From the NCBI GenBank assembly GCA_016710625.1, contig JADJVK010000035.1, positions 1-45,127 of the forward strand: a DNA stretch of 45,127 bases, read 5' to 3'. The notes beneath the pieces were generated by a model that was not told the origin of the DNA, made no database searches, and saw only the letters and a list, made by a program, of their open reading frames with translations. Shown in pieces: positions 28,083 through 35,963 of this stretch. Origin of the DNA: Saprospiraceae bacterium. Its GTDB lineage: Bacteria; Bacteroidota; Bacteroidia; Chitinophagales; Saprospiraceae. The translations under genes and the position numbers were made by a program. How positions within the stretch are numbered: position 1 is the first letter of the stretch; every line of letters begins with the position of its first letter.

Positions 28083-29465
28083 TTATTTTATATAGTTATC
28101 GATTAATTCTTCTAATTGTTCTGCTGAAATTTCTTTCAACAATATTTTTTTTTCGGCATCTAACAAATAAATGAGTGGTGTTTTTATGACCCTATATTGT
28201 TTTTCATATTTTGATAAAAAATAAGGGTCGGAAAGTACAAACCAATTTTCTAATTGATATGTCTTGATATAATCCCAACAGGTACTCACTTCCTCTTTAT
28301 ATTTATTACAGATGGCTACAATCGAAAGTCCATTGTTTTGGTGCTTGCTTAAAATCCGCTTCAATGGCTCAATTGATTGTTTACAGCTACTACAATCTGG
28401 TCTGAAAAAGTAGATAACTGTAAATTTGGATGCTAAATTATACAAATTATGTTTTTTAGCATCTTTATCTATTAAATTTTGCAAATTTGGTGCAATTTTT
28501 CCAATCAATAATGGGCGAATGGAATGTGCTTCTTCCAAATATTTTTGCCGTTTTTCAGTTAATAAGGATGTATCTGCATTTAGATAATTTTCAGCGATAT
28601 CTACAAAAACGGCATCTGCCTCTAAAACTTTAGAATTATAATATTTCTCAATGAAATAGCCTTTCAAATATTTATTTAACGCTAAATTTTGGGAAGTTTT
28701 ACCTAAAATATCTGACAAATGATAGATGACGGAGTCTTTGTTTTGCGGGATTAATTTGTCTAAATATAAATCTAATCTTGGAACAAAATTATTGATATAG
28801 AGCAATCTATTATCCTTGAAATCAATATTTTCTAAAAAAGCATTTCTATAGGTATAAAAATAACTCTTTTTGCTAGCCTCATCTTTGATTTCAATTGATA
28901 CTTTTGGTTCCAGTGCCATCTCAATGAGTAAAGCCACCAATGATTTTGGATTTGATTTTAAAATTCCTTCTTGAAATTGTAGAGATTCATTTTCCAAAGT
29001 ATCTATTTTGTGCTTTAAAAAAAGGTAATCCTCCGTATTTTCTTCATAATTTTCAGCTGCATTTTGTATGCCTTGTATTAAACCTGAATAATATAAAAGT
29101 TGGGAATGATAAAGTTGTAACAAACTATTTTCATTACTATTTTGTATCTGAATTTTTTCCCCCATCTTATTGAAATCAAAACGAATGGAGAAGTCTGGTT
29201 CATTCACAGAAACTACAAATTCAGCCAACACTTTATCTTGAAATGAGGTAATGAAATATAACCCATCTGATAAATCAGATTTTTTTATAATGAAATGTTT
29301 GTTTGATTTGAATATAGAATCTAATAAAATGGAAGTGTTTCCATAATATTGGTGCATATAAATTCTGTCAGATGGATAGTTATCTATCTGAATATCAATA
29401 TTATGAGAAAATGTTAATAAACCTTGAAATACAAAGAAAAACGTAATCAATATTTTGTTGACCAT
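28083..29465 (-). CDS. TlpA-like thioredoxin protein, CSSC type
   Basis: A 460-residue exported paralog of the gene at 26634. A signal peptide covers about residues 1-20 (MVNKILITFFFVFQGLLTFS). The N-terminal domain is DUF4369-like, the middle is helical and ends in the block AHSIRPLLIGKIAPNLQNLI shared with its paralog. The thioredoxin fold has YFFRPDCSSCKQSIEPL, so the active site is CSSC, and VIKTPLIYLLDAEKKILLKE with a conserved proline. The different dipeptide between the cysteines suggests a different redox potential or partner. First gene of the two-gene unit. Confidence 0.85.
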   Translation of the reverse strand: MVNKILITFFFVFQGLLTFSHNIDIQIDNYPSDRIYMHQYYGNTSILLDSIFKSNKHFIIKKSDLSDGLYFITSFQDKVLAEFVVSVNEPDFSIRFDFNKMGEKIQIQNSNENSLLQLYHSQLLYYSGLIQGIQNAAENYEENTEDYLFLKHKIDTLENESLQFQEGILKSNPKSLVALLIEMALEPKVSIEIKDEASKKSYFYTYRNAFLENIDFKDNRLLYINNFVPRLDLYLDKLIPQNKDSVIYHLSDILGKTSQNLALNKYLKGYFIEKYYNSKVLEADAVFVDIAENYLNADTSLLTEKRQKYLEEAHSIRPLLIGKIAPNLQNLIDKDAKKHNLYNLASKFTVIYFFRPDCSSCKQSIEPLKRILSKHQNNGLSIVAICNKYKEEVSTCWDYIKTYQLENWFVLSDPYFLSKYEKQYRVIKTPLIYLLDAEKKILLKEISAEQLEELIDNYIK

Positions 29466-29543
29466 CTTTCAAATTTTCTTGACCAAAAATGCAGTAATAA
29501 TTTTGATAATTAAAACTTTCATCCTTGTTTTGATAATCATTAA

Positions 29544-29579
29544 CAAAAAAAATGGTTACCCAACCTCTGTTGGATAACC
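29544..29579 (-). terminator. Intrinsic terminator after the lipoprotein gene
   Basis: Arms GGTTACCCAAC and GTTGGATAACC (29554-29579) pair with one mismatch around a CTCT loop. On the minus strand the hairpin is followed by a T-run of at least seven. It ends the lipoprotein transcript upstream of the TlpA pair. Confidence 0.85.
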
Positions 29580-29611
29580 AAAATTGTATCACAAAAAAAT
29601 CTAATTATCTT

Positions 29612-30426
29612 TTACCACCATCTTCTGATTAAGATTTCTTTCTTGTTGCCATTTGGCAATGTAACTACAGCTTTTTTATCGCAAGTTCCATCGCCATAAT
29701 CCACAGAAACGGTGTTTACACTGTCTGTTATTTTATTTACTCCATCCACAAACCAAGGGCAAATCGCTTTTTTAACTAAAGGCTCCACTGTTTCTGCACT
29801 AAATGATTTTCCATTTCTATTCGTACCACTTGATGTGCCAGTAATTAAAAATTCATCATCCAATCTTTCTTTTGTAGCTATTCCTGCTGTTTGACAAACA
29901 TTTGTATTGCTTGACCATGTTGCTGTTCTGCCATCAGGAAATGTTAGTTTTTGATTAGTAACAATCCTTGTAAAACATCTATAGCCATTTTTATCAATGC
30001 CAATATTTGTTAATGTTCTAGTACCTTCGATTTTCACTCCGTCTATATAGAAATTATCGGTAGTAATCGTTCTCACTGCACCTTGATTTTTCAAATCATC
30101 CGAAATGTTGATGATTATTTTACCTTTCTTTTCTCTTCCATTTAGGTCTGTACATCCAGCCCCAAAATCAATTGTAATTACATTTGGAAATGTGCCTTTA
30201 GCATTTTGATAACTTTTGGTGCCACAGCCTCTTTCTTCGATTAATCCCTCAGATGTGAAGAAAACTAATGATTCATCAGCTTCATCTTCCATAATCAATT
30301 CAAAACTTTGATTTGTGGTAATATCTTCAGAAGAAGTATAAAATTCAACAATAGACTCTTTTTTACAAGATATTACCAATAACGTCAATAGTAAAGGGGA
30401 AGTAAATTCAATGCTACTCTTTTCAT
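29612..30426 (-). pseudogene. Secreted lipoprotein of unknown function, signal peptide split by a frameshift
   Basis: The main frame (to a TTG at 30388, 258 residues) begins MTLLVISCKK, too short for a lipoprotein signal. Upstream, an ATG at 30426 opens MKRVALNLLP in another frame; adding one base to the CCCC run near 30399-30402 joins them into MKRVALNLLPPLLLTLLVIS followed by the lipobox cysteine. The total, 815 bp, is 3n+2, fitting a lost base. The mature part is acidic then beta-rich, with KNQGAVRTITTDNFYIDGVK, TFPDGRTATWSSNTNVCQTA and VSVDYGDGTCDKKAVVTLPN, a pattern seen in uncharacterised Bacteroidota lipoproteins. No enzymatic motif is visible. Confidence 0.7.
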
Positions 30427-30581
30427 AAGATTTAAAAATTAATGGATGAAAAAATTAATGTCGTTTAAATTATTTACGATTGTATGACTATTCAAATTTA
30501 TTTTGGTTTAAATCAATTTTAAATTTAATATTTTTTTAACATTTCAAATAAGATATAAAGTTATAATCTATTTACTTTTTT

Positions 30582-30589
30582 TACCTTTG
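30582..30589 (+). promoter_or_regulatory. Candidate -7 element of the pyrR operon
   Basis: TACCTTTG matches TAnnTTTG and lies 65 bp before the pyrR ATG at 30655. A -33 TTG is not visible. The short leader after it shows no attenuator-like hairpin that I could recognise. Confidence 0.4.
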
Positions 30590-30654
30590 CAAATATTAAC
30601 TTTTAAGGAACTTTCAAAATCAAATATATATTGTTTTTCATCTAATAAAAATAC

Positions 30655-31215
30655 ATGCAAGAAGGAAGATCAATATTGAATAACAGTCAAATAGATTTGA
30701 TAATCAGTAGGTTGTGCTATCAAATTGTTGAAAATTACGCTGATTTGGATAATTTATGCATTATTGGCATTCAGCCAAGAGGTGTTTATTTTGCTAATAG
30801 AGTATTTGCTAGATTATCTGAAATATTGGAGGGTAGAAAAATTCATTTTGGAAAATTGGATATAACTTTTTTTAGAGATGATTTTAGAAAAGGAGCACCT
30901 CTGAAAGCAAATTCAACTGATATAAAATTTCTAATTGAAGAAAAAGCAGTATTATTAATAGATGATGTACTCTATACTGGACGGTCTATCCATGCAGCAA
31001 TTGCAGCACTTCAAAATTATGGTCGCCCTAACAAAATTGATTTAATGGTACTAATTGACCGAAGATTCAATAGAGAATACCCGATAAAAGCAAACTATGT
31101 GGGAATGATTGTGGATTCATTAGATGAAGCATATGTAAAAGTAAATTGGGAAGAAAATAATGGGACAAACAACGTTATTATTTATCCAGATAAAACTATA
31201 AAAAATAATGTCTAA
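30655..31215 (+). CDS. pyrR: PyrR-type uracil phosphoribosyltransferase/regulator
   Basis: A 186-residue phosphoribosyltransferase-fold protein. The PRPP-binding loop LLIDDVLYTGRSIHAAIAAL (about 100-119) and the motifs IIGIQPRGVYFANRVFARL and LDITFFRDDFRKGAPL match PyrR. In Gram-positive bacteria PyrR binds pyr mRNA and attenuates transcription when UMP is high, with weak uracil phosphoribosyltransferase activity; in Bacteroidota the RNA-binding role is less certain. It overlaps pyrB by 8 bp, so the two are translationally coupled, supporting a pyrimidine role. Confidence 0.9.
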   Translation: MQEGRSILNNSQIDLIISRLCYQIVENYADLDNLCIIGIQPRGVYFANRVFARLSEILEGRKIHFGKLDITFFRDDFRKGAPLKANSTDIKFLIEEKAVLLIDDVLYTGRSIHAAIAALQNYGRPNKIDLMVLIDRRFNREYPIKANYVGMIVDSLDEAYVKVNWEENNGTNNVIIYPDKTIKNNV

Positions 31216-32134
31216 CCTATTCAGTCAAAGACACCTCTTAGGCATCAAAGATTTGAATGAAGCTGATATCAGAATGGTATTGGAAACTGCTAAGGAATTC
31301 AAAGAGGTGATTAATCGACCGATTAAAAAAGTACCTTCACTTCGGGATATTACTATTGCAAATATTTTTTTTGAAAATTCAACTAGAACGAGGATTTCAT
31401 TTGAATTGGCTGAAAAAAGGCTCTCTGCTGATACCATCAATTTTGCTTCCTCGGCTTCTTCAGTAAGTAAAGGTGAGACACTTTTGGATACCGTGAATAA
31501 TATTTTGTCCATGAAAGTGGATATGGTAGTAATGCGACATCCTGCTCCCGGTGCACCACATTTTTTGTCAAAAAGAATCAGTGCAAACATCGTGAATGCT
31601 GGTGATGGAACTCATGAACATCCCACTCAAGCTTTGTTGGATGCCTATTCAATGCAGGAGCAAATTGGTGATTTGGCTGGAAAAAATATTGCAATTATTG
31701 GAGATATTCTACATTCAAGAGTTGCTTTAAGCAATATCTTTCTACTGAAAAAGCTGGGTGCCAATGTAAAAGTTTGTGGACCTAGCACATTAATTCCTCG
31801 ACATATCCATGAATTAGGGGTTGAGGTGAGCTACAACTTAATTGAGACCTTGAATTGGTGTCATGTAGCCAATGTTTTACGAATACAACTAGAAAGGCAA
31901 GATATTAAATTCATTCCTTCACTACGTGAATATTCCATGTATTATGGAATTGATAAAAAATTATTAGATAGTCTGAACAAAAAGATTGTTTTGATGCATC
32001 CTGGACCAATCAATAGAGGTGTGGAATTAAACAGTGATGCTGCTGATTCAGAACATTCAATTATTTTGCAACAGGTTGAAAATGGGGTAGCAGTCAGAAT
32101 GGCAGTTTTATACATTCTAGCTTCTCAAAATTAG
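31208..32134 (+). CDS. pyrB: Aspartate carbamoyltransferase, catalytic subunit
   Basis: Condenses carbamoyl phosphate with aspartate to carbamoyl aspartate, the committed step of pyrimidine synthesis. The 308-residue length is standard. The carbamoyl-phosphate site FFENSTRTRISFE (about 53-65) and HPTQALLDAYSM (about 138-149) are intact, as is MHPGPINRGVE (about 261-271). No regulatory subunit gene (pyrI) follows; instead a ureohydrolase gene starts 8 bp later. Likely a trimer regulated at the transcript level through PyrR. Confidence 0.96.
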   Translation: MSNLFSQRHLLGIKDLNEADIRMVLETAKEFKEVINRPIKKVPSLRDITIANIFFENSTRTRISFELAEKRLSADTINFASSASSVSKGETLLDTVNNILSMKVDMVVMRHPAPGAPHFLSKRISANIVNAGDGTHEHPTQALLDAYSMQEQIGDLAGKNIAIIGDILHSRVALSNIFLLKKLGANVKVCGPSTLIPRHIHELGVEVSYNLIETLNWCHVANVLRIQLERQDIKFIPSLREYSMYYGIDKKLLDSLNKKIVLMHPGPINRGVELNSDAADSEHSIILQQVENGVAVRMAVLYILASQN

Positions 32135-32142
32135 AAAATATT

Positions 32143-33177
32143 ATGATTCAAGAGTTTAATCCAAGTGGTGTTGGTGTTAAGAATGGCAATTTTATTGGAT
32201 TGCCTTATACTTATGAAAATGCAAAAATAATTTTAATTCCTGCACCTTGGGATGCAACTGTTTCTTATCGACATGGTACATCAAATGGTCCTCAAAACAT
32301 TTTAGATGCTTCCTATCAATTAGATTTGTTGGATGCTCATGTTGCTGATGCTTGGAAAATTGGTATTTATTTTATGCCGATTAATGAAGAAATGTTAGCC
32401 TTGAGCAAAGAAACTAGAACTTTTGCTGAACAAGTAATTGAGTTTTTGGAAGCTGGAAATGATATTTCAACAGACTCCAATATTCAGAAAGCATTAGACA
32501 TAGTAAATAAAAACGGAGAAATTTTCAATAATTGGGTTTATCAAACAACCTCTAAGGCATTGGAAGACAATAAATTAGTTGGTTTGATTGGTGGAGATCA
32601 TAGCACTCCGTTAGGGTATTACAAAGCATTGAGTGAAAGAAATAAAAATTTTGGAATATTTCACATTGATGCACACCAAGATTTGAGAGATGCCTACGAA
32701 GGATTTCAATATTCACATGCTTCAATATTCTATAATGCTTTAAAAATCAATAACATATCAAAAGTTGTTCAAGCTGGAATTAGAGATTATTGTGAAGCAG
32801 AATCTGATGTTGTGGAGGCTTCAAAAAATAGGGTAGTGGTCTTTTATGATTTCAATATTAGAGAAAAAATGATGATGGGAACCTCTTTTAAAGAAATAGT
32901 TACAGAAATGATTCAACAATTACCCCACGAAGTCTATATCAGTTTTGATATTGATGGTTTGGACCCATCATTATGTCCGAATACAGGTACTCCTGTTCCT
33001 GGTGGATTCACATTCAATGAAGTAATTTTTATGTTGAACCAAATAGTAGAACAAGGTAAAAAGATTATCGGATTTGATTTGGTGGAAGTAGGAGGAAATG
33101 AAGAGTGGGATGGGAATGTAGGAGCTAGATTCGCCTATAAAATGGCAAATCTGATGTACAAGAGTCAAATAAATTAA
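32143..33177 (+). CDS. Ureohydrolase (agmatinase/arginase/formimidoylglutamase superfamily)
   Basis: A 344-residue binuclear manganese hydrolase. All six metal ligands of the superfamily are visible: GGDHST, HIDAHQDLR (Asp-x-His-x3... pattern D-H-D) and SFDIDGLDPSLCPNTGTPVP with two aspartates. The N-terminal block YTYENAKIILIPAPWDATVS matches the Bacteroidota agmatinase-like branch. The substrate could be agmatine, arginine or formiminoglutamate; sequence alone does not decide. It follows pyrB by 8 bp, and its stop overlaps the convergent rlmH stop. Confidence 0.85.
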   Translation: MIQEFNPSGVGVKNGNFIGLPYTYENAKIILIPAPWDATVSYRHGTSNGPQNILDASYQLDLLDAHVADAWKIGIYFMPINEEMLALSKETRTFAEQVIEFLEAGNDISTDSNIQKALDIVNKNGEIFNNWVYQTTSKALEDNKLVGLIGGDHSTPLGYYKALSERNKNFGIFHIDAHQDLRDAYEGFQYSHASIFYNALKINNISKVVQAGIRDYCEAESDVVEASKNRVVVFYDFNIREKMMMGTSFKEIVTEMIQQLPHEVYISFDIDGLDPSLCPNTGTPVPGGFTFNEVIFMLNQIVEQGKKIIGFDLVEVGGNEEWDGNVGARFAYKMANLMYKSQIN

Positions 33178-33647
33178 CCATGATGATAAGGGAGGTTTTT
33201 CAAGATACTAAATCCCCTATAAATTTGTTCGATAACTATTATTCTAATCAATTGATGTGAAAAGGTCATTTTAGAAAAGGAAATTTGTTCATTTGCTCTA
33301 CTATATATTTCATCTGAAAAACCATAAGCACCCCCAATCAAAACTATGATTCTTTTTTTAGATAGATTCGTTAGTTTTTCTAGCCAAACTGAAAATTGCT
33401 TGGAGCTAAATTGTTTTCCCTTGTCATCACATAGTATCAAATAATCTTCATTAGCCATCTTTTGGAGGATCATTTCTCCTTCTTTTTGTTTCAAAATATT
33501 CACTGGAAGTGATTTGGCATTTTTAACATCATTAAATAACACGAAATCAACAGGTTGTAATAATTTTAGTCTTTTAGTAAATTCATTGATTCCTTCCTCA
33601 ATCCATTGAGGCGTAGTTTTGCCAATGACCCATAATTCAAATTTCAT
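33174..33647 (-). CDS. rlmH: 23S rRNA (pseudouridine1915-N3)-methyltransferase
   Basis: A 157-residue SPOUT methyltransferase that methylates pseudouridine 1915 in helix 69 of 23S rRNA on assembled ribosomes. Features: MKFELWVIGKTTPQWIEEGI, DYLILCDDKGKQFSSKQFSV, the knotted SAM site VLIGGAYGFSDEIYSRA, and the diagnostic C-terminal ILKNLPYHHG. Length and ends match the family. Its stop codon overlaps that of the convergent ureohydrolase gene, and its start lies 5 bp after the SWIM gene's stop, so it is second in a minus-strand pair. Confidence 0.96.
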   Translation of the reverse strand: MKFELWVIGKTTPQWIEEGINEFTKRLKLLQPVDFVLFNDVKNAKSLPVNILKQKEGEMILQKMANEDYLILCDDKGKQFSSKQFSVWLEKLTNLSKKRIIVLIGGAYGFSDEIYSRANEQISFSKMTFSHQLIRIIVIEQIYRGFSILKNLPYHHG

Positions 33648-33652
33648 AAAAC

Positions 33653-35305
33653 TTAAATATCAATTTTGAAGTTAATTTCATTCATTTTCGTGATAGAAGG
33701 CCTATCTAAATATTTTTCCAAAATCATGTCATTGATTTTCTGAATATTTTTTTCATTATTAGCGGTTTTAAGCTTATTCAACAAAGCTTTGATTTTATCT
33801 GAAGCTTTCTTTCCAAGATGATTATTCAAAAACTCTATGATGAAGTTGGATAATAATAAATAGTCGTTTTCTAGAAAATATTGTTTCACTTTTGGAATAT
33901 GATCAATCCAAAGATTTACGTCGGCTTGATGGAATAAAAATGATTTTAATTCATCAATTTCATTAAGCACTACATGGATTTCAATAATTTTTTCCCAATT
34001 TTCATCCTCATGCAATTTTTCAATAAACTGAGATTTCCATTTATTAAAATTACTTTTGGTCATTACCCTATCTAATATTTCTAAGTACTTGGTATTCAAA
34101 GTCTTTTCGAAAATAGATTTTGATAGTTTAATGATGTTTGGTTTGTCATTTTCTAATATATGAATTTTCAGAAGCTGATCATCAATATTGATTCCTGTAT
34201 TTTCCAAAGATTTAAGTAGCGACATGGCTGATGGGTAATAATTATTATCTATCAAATAATCCATCGCTATTTTGGACGATTTTTCCATTGTCTTACAGTG
34301 AAAATGGATCGAATTGTCGCTATTATCATTTATATAAGAAACAATAAGCAATTGAGCTCCATAGGATTCTTTATAATTCAAATTATCTATTGAAAGGATA
34401 TCATTTAACAAAACTTGAATTAATTGTACTAAAATTTCTTTACTATTTAAGGAAATTAAAATATATATTAACTTAATTGATAGCCCTTTATTAATAAAAG
34501 TACGTTTTTTTATCCAATCTATAAATTCGATTTGATACAAATCAATTAAAGTAGGAGAGAGGGTCAACGATTTGTCAAAATGGAAGTTTTCTAATAATTT
34601 TTGAAAATTTGAGAAAACTTGTTCCAAATACTCTTTTTTAATATTTGGCAACGATTTATTAAAATTGAAAATACTGATTTTCAATAATGAATAAACTTGT
34701 TGATAGTCATTTAGTGAACATAGAATCTTCAATTGTTCGCCAAATGTAATAAATAATTTATTGAGTTGACGGACAGAACTTGGGGTGAAATAATTGAATT
34801 TATCTTTTGGTTGATTTAGAATTTTGAAAAACAAAGATTCGAATTTGTCATCATTATCCACAGAGCTAAGTTTATATGCAAAGTGTGTCATCATATGATG
34901 GTTGAAATTCGAATTTTTCTTTGCATAATCCCTTATAAATGAGATTAATTCATCAGTTGAGATATCATTCAAAATATTTTTTAAATCAAGCCTTTTATGA
35001 GACCTTGCATTATCATTGCTAAAATGAACTTCTTTAATTATGATTTTTTTTGCTCTTATGAGCGAAACCATACAAAGAATATGTTCACAGGGCTCTTTTA
35101 TTGCCCAATGAGCACAATTGCATTGGTGTTTTTTGATAAAATTGCCATCCAATAATAATTCAGCCTCAATATCATCAATTTTCAGTATCTTAACTGTGTC
35201 ATAATGAATGATATCTTCATATTCAATATGTGACAATTCGTCGGATACTAAGTTCCAATATTTTAGTTCATAAATGTTATTATCCTTTAAATTCCATTTT
35301 GACAT
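33653..35305 (-). CDS. SWIM zinc-finger protein
   Basis: A 550-residue protein with an N-terminal SWIM zinc finger: CNCAHWAIKEPCEHILC, in the pattern C-x-C-x(n)-C-x-H, at about 60-76. SWIM fingers bind DNA or proteins. The rest is predicted helical, made of leucine-rich repeats of helix pairs without an enzymatic motif (for example QVYSLLKISIFNFNKSLPN and KAIMDYLIDNNYYPSAMSLL-like stretches). Related SWIM proteins in bacteria can sit next to MoxR/VWA genes; no such partner is here, so its role is open. It is divergent from the phosphatase gene at 35383. Confidence 0.78.
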   Translation of the reverse strand: MSKWNLKDNNIYELKYWNLVSDELSHIEYEDIIHYDTVKILKIDDIEAELLLDGNFIKKHQCNCAHWAIKEPCEHILCMVSLIRAKKIIIKEVHFSNDNARSHKRLDLKNILNDISTDELISFIRDYAKKNSNFNHHMMTHFAYKLSSVDNDDKFESLFFKILNQPKDKFNYFTPSSVRQLNKLFITFGEQLKILCSLNDYQQVYSLLKISIFNFNKSLPNIKKEYLEQVFSNFQKLLENFHFDKSLTLSPTLIDLYQIEFIDWIKKRTFINKGLSIKLIYILISLNSKEILVQLIQVLLNDILSIDNLNYKESYGAQLLIVSYINDNSDNSIHFHCKTMEKSSKIAMDYLIDNNYYPSAMSLLKSLENTGINIDDQLLKIHILENDKPNIIKLSKSIFEKTLNTKYLEILDRVMTKSNFNKWKSQFIEKLHEDENWEKIIEIHVVLNEIDELKSFLFHQADVNLWIDHIPKVKQYFLENDYLLLSNFIIEFLNNHLGKKASDKIKALLNKLKTANNEKNIQKINDMILEKYLDRPSITKMNEINFKIDI

Positions 35306-35332
35306 GAAATATCTTATATTTTATTAAATTTG
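35299..35332 (+). promoter_or_regulatory. Promoter of the SixA-like phosphatase gene
   Basis: TTG at 35299-35301 and TAAATTTG at 35325-35332 with a 23 bp spacer match the Bacteroidota consensus. It overlaps the start of the divergent SWIM gene. Leader about 45 nt. Confidence 0.55.
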
Positions 35333-35382
35333 CAGAATAAGATATAACAGCTAAAATCAGACCATAGTTTAAAAAACAATGT

Positions 35383-35874
35383 ATGAAGTCCTTATTAATT
35401 GTTAGACATGCAAAATCAAGCTGGGATAACATCAGTTTGTCAGATTTTAACCGACCACTTAACCAAAGAGGGCTACGGGATGCACCAATTATGGCAAATT
35501 TGGCAAAAACCTTAGGTTTGATACCTGAGATTATTTTTTCAAGCCCTGCCAATCGAGCATTGACGACTGCCACTATTTTTCAAAATATGTTTGACAATTC
35601 TGTGCAAATCGTTGAAAATCAGGATATTTATCATGCTTCTTTATATACTTTGGAAGAATTTATTCTAAATTTTGACGACAAATACAATCATATAGCAATA
35701 TTTGGCCACAATCCAGGATTGTCATTTTTGGCAGAAAAATTTACTTCTGGAAGTATTTACGAAATCCCAACATGTGGAATTGTCAGTATTAATTTTAATT
35801 GTAATCATTGGCACAATGTATTTGAAAGTACAAATGTATTTAAAAACTATTTCCCAAAGGATGCACAAGATTAA
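35383..35874 (+). CDS. SixA-like histidine phosphatase
   Basis: A 163-residue histidine phosphatase superfamily protein. The catalytic RHA motif is in LLIVRHAKSSWDN (4-16), the second conserved arginine in FSSPANRALTTATIF (about 55-69) and the second catalytic histidine in IFGHNPGLSFL (about 106-116). SixA removes phosphate from phosphohistidine in phosphorelay or PTS proteins. Here the target is unknown, since no kinase is adjacent. Upstream promoter at 35299-35332. Confidence 0.88.
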   Translation: MKSLLIVRHAKSSWDNISLSDFNRPLNQRGLRDAPIMANLAKTLGLIPEIIFSSPANRALTTATIFQNMFDNSVQIVENQDIYHASLYTLEEFILNFDDKYNHIAIFGHNPGLSFLAEKFTSGSIYEIPTCGIVSINFNCNHWHNVFESTNVFKNYFPKDAQD

Positions 35875-35963
35875 GTTGAAATAAATAACTATTCTCATAA
35901 TTAATATTATGTTAAATAGGAATAGCGATTATTGGGCTATTTCTTTTATCTACTTCAAATCAT

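Noticed and set aside
35280..35573. Minus-strand frame opposite the start of the phosphatase gene
   Set aside because: Shadow of the sixA-like gene, whose RHA and GHNPG motifs prove the plus frame.
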